This document shows, in pieces, positions 56,749 to 64,000 of a stretch of 64,000 nt of DNA; positions within the stretch are counted from its first letter, which is position 1, and each line of letters opens with the position of its first letter. Position numbers and translations under genes: made by a program. Source of the DNA: Heterodera schachtii (taxonomy: Eukaryota; Nematoda; Chromadorea; Rhabditida; Heteroderidae); the NCBI GenBank assembly GCA_023374025.1, contig SIJG01000012.1, positions 2,095,506 through 2,159,505 on the forward strand, read 5' to 3'. The notes below the pieces were generated by a model. That model did not search any database and was not told the origin of the DNA. It saw nothing but the letters and a program-made list of their open reading frames with translations.

Positions 56749-58417
56749 TGCGGAGCGGGACAAGTCGCCAGCTGAAAGATCGCTGGACGATTTTTTGGAC
56801 CGACCATAACTTTTTTCTTTCTCAGCCAAATTGAACATTCTTGGTAATGTTCGAAAGCATTTGATAAATTCTATTAATCTGCAATTTAATTTTTTTTTTA
56901 TTCATTTATAAAAAAACGCAAAAATTTTCGAAAAACTGTTTTTTGAGTTATTCTTGTCATAACTACTGTATTTTAAAACTTGACGAATTTTTTTGAAATT
57001 TGATAAAATAATAACAAACACATAGAGCTATCAAAAAACATCCAGTTCTGCTTAATCTGGTTAACAACAAAAAAAAGAAAAGAAAAAAAGATAATCCAAA
57101 TAATCTTCCGGCGACTTTTTTGGGGTTCACCGTCATTTTCTGATAATGGAAAAGACTATTTCGAAGAAACATACTACACGGAGTTGGAATATGGAAATTT
57201 GAAATATGGCAGAAATAATTATTGTATTGATATTCCTTAATTAATGGAATTTCATTTTTAAATCGCCATTTTTGAATTCAAATAAACCCAAGAGTGGAGA
57301 CGGTGGATCATCCACCCAAGCATTTAAAAAGCATCATCATTAATCATCATCATCAGGTGGTGCTGTTGATGGTGAGGGACATTGGCGCCAATATTGGCGC
57401 CGGGAGGGCACACACAATAATTCGTTGCTTGAGGGCAGGGGCACACACGGCACAGATTAGTGCCATGGCCCATTGCCGATGGAGGAGGATTAAGTGATGA
57501 TAGCCCCGAGGATGGGTTGTGGGATTGAAAGTGAGCGGATGCAGAGATGAGGAGAAGAAGAAGACCTTCGAGAATTTAATTACAGTTTTCATTCGCCCTG
57601 AGGGGACGGACCGACGGACGGGGAAAATGGCATTTTGCCGGGCGATGAGTTCAGCGGTGGGGGGGGGGGGGGGCGGATGGGACAGATAATCCACCATTCC
57701 CCGGGTGGTGATAGCAATGAAAACCAATTTGTGGCACATTACCGTATGAATTTAATGGGTGGCGATTGGTTGGCACGCGCTTCGGGACACGCCCCTTTTG
57801 CCTTGGGGCATGGAAAACTTCAAAATGCTTCCTTTTAAGTGCACCCTTTTATCATTGGCACTGGTTGGGATGCTTAAAGCCATAATTTAGTGGTGCCAAG
57901 AACGAAGTGTGTGCTGGTGGATTTCAGGAAATTTTAGAGTTTCCCCTAGGGCATCCTTTTCCCGGGGGTTTCAAAAAAATTCGAGAGCTTCACCTAGGGC
58001 ATCCTTTTCCCGGTTGCTTCAGAAAAATTCGAGAGCTTCCTCTCGGGCATCCTTTTCCCGGGGGTTTCAAGAAAATTTGAGAGCTTCCCCTCGGGCATCC
58101 TTTTCCCGGGGGTTTCAAGAAAATTCAAGCCCTCTCTTTAGCCATAAAATAAAGAAAAAATTCAAAGATTCCGGAAAATTTGAAAATTTCGCCGTGGAAA
58201 TCACAGGCAAAAAAGAGGTCAAAAAATTCATTAAAACATTGAAAAAAAAATGTCCTCCGTCATATCCTTGAGGGATTTTCAAAATGAAATACATTTTGGA
58301 ATTTTCCTTCATTTGTCAGAGGAGCACCGAAAATTTGCAAAATTTTGAAAAATTTCTAAAGGAAAAAAAATTAAAAACCCTCGAGAAAATCTCGAACATT
58401 AACAAGGCTTCTTGCCT
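56749..58417. other. gap before the che-1/glass-like gene
   Basis: 56850-57290 is AT-rich with nothing recognisable. 57290-57800 is more GC-balanced, with a G run at 57657-57673 and CATCATCATTAATCATCATC repeats; it could contain an upstream untranslated exon of the zinc-finger gene, but I cannot prove one. A minisatellite follows at 57926-58128. Confidence 0.4.
57926..58128. repeat. minisatellite, about four copies of a 51-bp unit
   Basis: The unit GGGCATCCTTTTCCCGGGGG followed by TTTCA(A/G)(A/G)AAAATT(C/T)(G/A)AGAGCTTCCCCT repeats about four times with a few substitutions. Because the period is a multiple of three the frame stays open (RASFSRGFQ repeats), but no start or domain supports a protein. 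Confidence 0.7.
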
Positions 58418-61400
58418 ATGGCTTTGTTGGAGATGGGTTGTGGCCAGCAGCTGCAGCCGCCGCTTGGCCCCGCCGACGGGGAGGGCACCGCCGAAGAAGA
58501 AGCCGCCGCCGGCACAGGCGGCGTGGCCACGACAAGCGCAACAATGGCACTGTTCGGCTTCTACCATCACCCAGCGACAGCGTCGCAACAATTAACGACT
58601 ACCGTAGTACCACCACCAACAGCACCACAACACAATGCCAATCAGCACCAGCATCATTACGGTAGGGGAGGGGAGAGGGGGTACGGTAAGGGGAACTCTT
58701 GTAATATGAAAAAGCTTGGCATGGCTCAACTCTTTTGACCGAATATTCCAACGGGGTTGGCGCCAGGGCTGTTGCTAATCGGAAAATAAAACCCGAAAAA
58801 AAACTAAAATAAATACGAAATGCTATAATTAAACGCCCAAAAAACACGAAAATATTAAACGCGAAACACGAAATTTTTTACTGAAAAATTCTAAAATTTT
58901 TAAATCATTCACGAAAAAAATTGGAAATTTTGAATGCAATTTGGTTAACAGATTTTGTCCATAAATGAGCAAATTTTGTAATTTTCAGCCAATTTTGAAA
59001 TAAAATTTAGGAATTTTTGGGTCCGGTAGTGCCGGGGTTTTTGGCTTAATTGCTAAACGATTTGAAATTATGTAAAAAAAAATCAGTGAATTTTTAGTCT
59101 GGGTTTAAAAAAAAAATAAAAATTCAAATTTTATTGTTTTTAAATGGTAGTAAAATTTCTTATAAATAAATTTTGACATTTTAGAAATATTTGCAAAATT
59201 AAAAAAGGTTAAATCGAATAATTTTTAAAATAAAATTTGTTTCGGATTTTTTTTTCTTCAAATTTTCGTAATTTTATTACTACCGTTTCCGCACAGCATC
59301 CCATGACTACCGTATGTCGTCCTCGTCCTCATCTTCCCCATTTGTGCCACTACCGTATCCCTTTGCCATTTGCGACGCCCATCATCAACAGCAGCAGCCG
59401 CACTCATCTGCGGCACATCACCATCACCATCAGCAGAATCAAGTGCTGCTTGACGATGATGGTGCCGTTGTGCACCAGCCATTGTTCGGTGGCGGCGGTG
59501 CCGTGACAAGCGCCGCAAACGGCGCTTGTTGCTACTATCACAACCATTCTCGTGGTGTGTATCAGGGATGGCATGGAATTCCGATTTCCGAAAACTTTGG
59601 GCCGGAATTCCGATTCCCCAAAAAATTATTGGGCCTCGGAATTCCGATTTCCAAATTTTAGCACCTCAGAATTCCATCCCTTTGTGTCAAACAATGTGCC
59701 AAAAATCGAGACTCTCGGGGGTTGCCTCGCCCCTGGTTTTCTTGATCAGTCGAGGCGGTCTCCGATCACTATCCCAGTGATCATTGGGCCCTCCCCGATA
59801 ATTTTAATCAGTTTATTACCATTTTTGCTGATTTTAATGCCGGAATTGCATTAGAAATCGTTCCAGGTCCATTTTGGCACGCTTTCACATGATTAATTAG
59901 TCTGATTAATTAATATTAACGATACTACTCACATGTTTATGTCACAATTCCGAAAAGGTGCGGCCGTTTCGTCGTCCTATCCGGCACGGCCGCTCAAATG
60001 TGATGGGACGACGGCAACACACAACAATTTCGCGCAGTTCAGTGCCTATTCCGCTGGCGTGCCATCTTCGTCCTCTTCAATGACTGAGTGGCGCGGGCCA
60101 GACTTGTACTTGCGCGTCGGTGCCACAATTGAAGTTGGCGCAACCGCTCCAGTAAATGTATTATGGGTTGGTTTTATCGGCTCCCGGACAATCTGTCAAT
60201 GGACAATCCGTCAGAAACTGCCAACCCAAAAACTTTTTGAGCCTCGGATTTCCGATTTTCAAAAAATTTTGGGGCTTCGGAATGCCATCTCTGGCACATA
60301 TTAACGCGTTCTTTGTTGATGAGAATAATTATTAATGCTTAATTAATCCGTTCATTGTCTCACTAGTATACAATTAAACTACTGCTGATTGCCTAATTAG
60401 CCGGCCTTTTTCAGGGGGGCTGTTGGTACGGCACAGGGCCGACTTCGGCACTTCCGCAACACCACCACAACCATCCCGGCCATCATTACCACCACCACCA
60501 ACAACAACACCAACACCAGCAGCAACAGGCGTTCAACAACGGCACGGTGACAGCCAGCTTTTTGTTGGCACCAACAAATCACCATCACAATGCTCATCAA
60601 CATCATCAGCAACAACACTCGTCCTACCATCACCACCACCAACAGCACCAAAACCAAAATCATCATCACAGCTGCAATAATCATTTTGGTGTTGCCGCCG
60701 CTGCGAGGGCTGTGCCATTGTCGGAGACGGCGGCGGCGGTAGACGACAACGACGACGAGGACAGTGATCAGCAGCAGCAATGCCCTGCTGCTGGCGCGGG
60801 GATGATGACCATCGCATTGCAGCATGAACATCAGCAAGTGTGTGGTAGTGGTCATTAGAGATCGGGACCCCGCCGAGTACGGCATTTTGGACATGGGGTG
60901 CCCGCAGGAGTCCCGAAAACGGCATTTTTTGCCCGTTCTCGGCCCAAATATAGTCTCGTCCTGTTCATTTGAAAATTCCGTTTTTTCTTTGTTCCCTTTT
61001 ATCAGTTAGCAGGGGATTGAATGTTTGACGTTAATCCGATTTTGCTTTCGGGCACTAATTGCTTATGCGCGACTCGAGAAAAGTGTCTCGGTTTTTGAGG
61101 TCACGGCCTCGAGACTCGGGGTAATATCACGGGAAACTCTCGGCCCTCGAACGGCACAATGTGTGTGATTATATTTTGTTACGTCTAGCGACAGTAGGAA
61201 AATTAAAGGCAAATTACGAACACGAGTACAGTAGGGACTAAGCATCGTAACCTCTCGGTTCGCTACAGTAGTACTTATGCTTACACAACATTTAAATGAT
61301 GCACAGAAATTCGACGATCCGCTTCTTCCGTCGGCGGGTGCGACGCCAAAAAGGTGCATGTCATCCAGCACCAAAAAGCGCCTAAAACTGAAGGTTGAGC

Positions 61401-62577
61401 GCCGGGCGGGCGCCGCGGCGGCACCGCCAGTGGCGCCGTACGCGTGCGCGTCATGTACGCGTCAGTACTGCCGGAAGAGTACGCTCCGGGCGCACGTCAA
61501 GCAGCACCACGCGGGCGAACGCCCATTCATTTGCCAGGTGCTGGGGGCAGGGTGGACGGTGGCGGCACGGAGTGATCGGCACGGCACGGGGCTCATTTGT
61601 CAGCCGGGATGGAACGCCCATCCAGGGACGGCACAACTGATATTTTGTGGGATAAAAAGTGATCAGAGTCGGGATTTGGACTGGAAATTGATCGGTTTAC
61701 CCTGTTAGATGGGAAAGTCGATTAAAGGTTAAAACCCGGAATGCCGATGGATTTCGTAACGGATAATGAATGGCACAAATGCCAAAATTGCCGGCCCCTC
61801 ACTCGCTGGTGTTGATTGAATTCAATTGAACTTGTTGACAGACTTGCGGCAAACACTTCTCGCAGGCGGCCAACTTGGCCGCCCATCGGCGCGTGCACAC
61901 CGGCGAGAAGCCGTTTTGCTGCTCAGTGTGCCATCGCAATTTCTCACAGAGTTCGTCGTTGGTGACGCATAAACGGTGTGCCGGGATGACCGCTTACGGG
62001 CTAGGGGGCGGAGGGAGTGGAAAATTTAGGAATTTTTTTGAAAAATTATTTATTTTTTTGAGAACTCACACCGGCGAGAGACCCTACCCGTGTCCGCACT
62101 GTGAAAAAGCATTCACGGACAGGTCAGTGCATCGCAGCAGACAAAGCCTTTGCGCTAAAGATTTTTTTCCAAATGCCCCCCCCCCCCGCCCCCTCAAAAA
62201 ATTCGAAGCGATTTTTTGTCGGGAATTCTCTTAAATCCCCTAATTTCCATGCACAAAAGGAATAAAATTTTAAAAATTTTAAACCCAAAATATAATGTAA
62301 ATGGGTTACTGTAAGTTTGTTCCCGTATCAATTCACACTTTTATTTAGCTCCACGCTGACTAAACATTTGCGCACACACACCGGACAGAAGCCGTACGCA
62401 TGCGCACTTTGTCTAATGCAATTTTCGCAGGTTAACCCCACTGTATACAGTATAAATGTTGTGGAATTAAAAAAATAATTTATTTAAAATGCATATTTTT
62501 TAAATTTTATTTAGTCCGGCAATTTGCATCGGCATATGAAAACGCATGAGCAAAGGCGAGAAGCCAGAATCAATTAA
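58418..62577 (+). CDS. che-1: CHE-1/GLASS-like C2H2 zinc-finger transcription factor (562 aa, 9 exons)
   Basis: Exons: 58418-58661, 59297-59554, 59958-60151, 60415-60837, 61307-61537, 61842-61975, 62063-62122, 62349-62430 and 62515-62577, all in phase. The N-terminal 390 residues are low-complexity with His/Gln runs and an acidic DDNDDEDSD patch. Five C2H2 fingers follow: [62 protein letters not shown] and [17 protein letters not shown]. The order FSQAANL / FSQSSS / F(S/T)DSSTLTKH / FSQSGNL is the hallmark of Drosophila GLASS and its C. elegans homologue CHE-1, which specifies the ASE taste neurons. The protein acts in the nucleus. Finger 1 has HVKQHH-type spacing. Exon 3 has a weak acceptor (GAAAAG), so that boundary and the start are the least certain points. 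Many TACNGTA words lie in and around the gene. Confidence 0.85.
59563..59690. mobile_element. short hairpin repeat with AGGGATGG ends
   Basis: In intron 2 of the zinc-finger gene, CAGGGATGGCATGGAATTCCG is inverted as GAATTCCATCCCTTTG at the other end. Between them GGAATTCCGATT(T/C)CC repeats three times. A related right half lies at about 60230-60298 (CCTCGGATTTCCGATTT ... GGAATGCCATCTCTGGC). It is a probable MITE-like family. Confidence 0.45.
60853..60960. repeat. possible MITE end (TTAGAGATCGGGACC)
   Basis: TTAGAGATCGGGACCCCGCCG in intron 4 of the zinc-finger gene resembles the hAT-type end TAGAGACCGGAC at 31750. No matching opposite end was found downstream, so this is only a hint. Confidence 0.2.
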
Positions 62578-63237
62578 TGATGTTAATGTTCTATTGTTAT
62601 ATAATTAGCTAATTACATTGTACATAAAATATTTGATTAAAAAATACTGTACAAATAATAAATGCGCTTTTTCTTAAGCAGAACGGTACATTTTGAACTC
62701 ACTGAAATTGACTTACATATTTATGTATAAAAGTCGTACACAAAGACATGGTTTTAAAAGGAAAACAATTATTGAAAATTTTCAAATTTAATCAAGCTTT
62801 TTAATTTCATGTGGATTTTATACAAATCAACATTTATGTGACAGTTACGTAATCAATTTTACATTTCACAATAAGTTTTTGGCCATTAAAGAAATTGCAA
62901 GGCGGTGACTCATTCTCATTATTTCCCTCCCTTCCCATCGTTTTAATTAATGTGAAAATGCACATTCTAAGCCTCGAGAAACCGATACAAATTCTTGAAA
63001 TTACTCAAAATGAAAAAAATATCTCTCTCCCTCCCAAATTTAATAAGCAAATTTCAAATTAGCGCCTATTCTGATTGGCATTTAAACAAAATGGCCTTTT
63101 GTTTTAAAAGTTTCATAATTTAAAAATTAAAATTGCAATTTTACTTAAAAAAGATTTTATTGGTTTGCCTCAGATTTCGCAAAAGCCAACTCCAAATAAC
63201 CTTCCGATTTCCAAATTTAGAAAAAGTAAATTTTAAA
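62578..63237. other. intergenic region between zinc-finger gene and eIF6
   Basis: The 3' UTR of the zinc-finger gene contains an AATAAA near 62658. The rest is AT-rich and holds no gene. No clear TATA element is seen before eIF6. TTTAG at about 63217-63221 could be a trans-splice acceptor. Confidence 0.45.
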
Positions 63238-64000
63238 ATGGTCGCACTCCGTGCCCAATTTGAGGCGAGCAATGATGTCGGAGTTTTCTGCAAACTCACC
63301 AATGCTTATTGTCTGGTGGGCATTGCTTCTTCCGAAAATTTTTACAGGTGTTTGCTAAGGATAAAGTCATTTTTTGGTGATATATTATTTAAATTGCTGT
63401 TTTTAAACCGAGAATAATGGACCTGTAAATCCAGAATTGTTGCACAAAAAAATATATGGAAAATTGGATGGGATTAGGTTACCCATTTCATTACCCCATG
63501 TTTTCCGGTGGATTGAAATTGGAAATTTTCCTTCGTTTTTTAGTATTGTGGAGGCTGAGTTGGCCGACGTCATCCCGGTCATCCATTGCACAGTTGCGGG
63601 CTGTCGTATTGTTGGGCGTGTGACTGCTGGCAATCGGCACGGACTGTTGGTGCCGAACGCGACCACGGACCAGGAATTGCAGCACATTCGCAACAGTTTG
63701 CCCGACTCGGTGCAAATTCGGAGGGTCGACGAACGGTTGTCAGCGTTGGGCAATGTAATTGCATGGTTTGTTTGGTGTTTACCTAAATTTGGATTTTATT
63801 TTAAAATAATTTTTCGACAAATGGTGGTCACAATATTGACCCAGCTAATAATACCTACCTGATTTTGGTTCAAATTTTGGCATTTATGCCTTAAAATAAT
63901 GGCACGTTTGGCGGAAAAATTGCAAATTTATTCAAATTCCGTTCAGCAATGACCACATCGCTGTTGTGCACGCGGACATCAGCAAGGAAACGGAGGCGGC
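63238..64000 (+). CDS. eif-6: translation initiation factor eIF6, 5' part (runs off the window)
   Basis: Exons: 63238-63347, 63544-63765 and 63947 to beyond 64000. The reading begins [20 protein letters not shown]. It continues through [17 protein letters not shown], the segment [38 protein letters not shown] and DERLSALGN to [12 protein letters not shown], which is the classic eIF6 sequence. eIF6 binds the 60S ribosomal subunit, is needed for its maturation, and blocks premature joining to 40S. The exon 2 donor is GTTTGT after ATTGCATG; it restores VIACND, whereas the nearer GTAATT would give a stop. About 125 residues of the usual 245 are present. Truncation is due to the window edge only. 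Confidence 0.95.

Noticed and set aside
57909..58271. 120-residue protein with RASFSRGFQ repeats
   Set aside because: It is only the open frame of a 51-bp minisatellite, with no supporting domain, start context or splice pattern.

Overview
The window is nuclear DNA of a nematode, most likely a plant-parasitic species of the cyst-nematode kind (Heteroderidae). Supporting signs are short exons with TTTCAG-type acceptors, small introns, a pair of F-box-like genes of a type I recall from cyst nematodes, and nematode-style housekeeping genes (MCM4, eIF6, a REEP protein, a GLASS/CHE-1 zinc-finger factor). The species cannot be fixed from the sequence alone.

Layout. (1) 1-14.9 kb is very AT-rich, with blocks that switch between A-rich and T-rich on the + strand. 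It has no long ORF, but holds short GC-balanced islets that read like micro-exons: + strand in A-rich blocks, - strand in T-rich blocks. (2) 14.97-19.44 kb (-) holds a multi-exon gene or tandem gene pair for a secreted, cysteine-bearing protein. (3) 19.5-32.7 kb is again AT-rich, with candidate islets and two terminal-inverted-repeat elements; the second is a convincing hAT-type non-autonomous transposon with an 8-bp target duplication. (4) Near 32.7 kb composition changes sharply to gene-dense sequence. It carries F-box-like gene 1 (-), a RING-finger gene (+), a REEP-like gene (-), MCM4 (+, 15 exons, 857 aa), an AT-hook basic protein (-), a type I membrane protein (+), F-box-like gene 2 (-), a che-1/glass-like gene (+, 9 exons, 562 aa) and the 5' part of eIF6 (+, runs off the end).

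The most striking structure lies in the 4.7-kb intron 8 of MCM4. A U2 snRNA gene there is split by a non-LTR retrotransposon with a reverse transcriptase, a CCHC motif and a restriction-like endonuclease. A 20-bp target duplication flanks the element exactly, and the two U2 pieces reassemble to about 190 nt. This fits a U2-targeting (Utopia-type) element caught in its target.

Other recurring themes are MITE-like palindromes (one family with three copies in the gene-dense half), a roughly 200-bp promoter segment present twice, GC-AG introns and unusual GTC donors, and many TACNGTA heptamers. Most genes are independent housekeeping or regulatory loci; no operon is evident.
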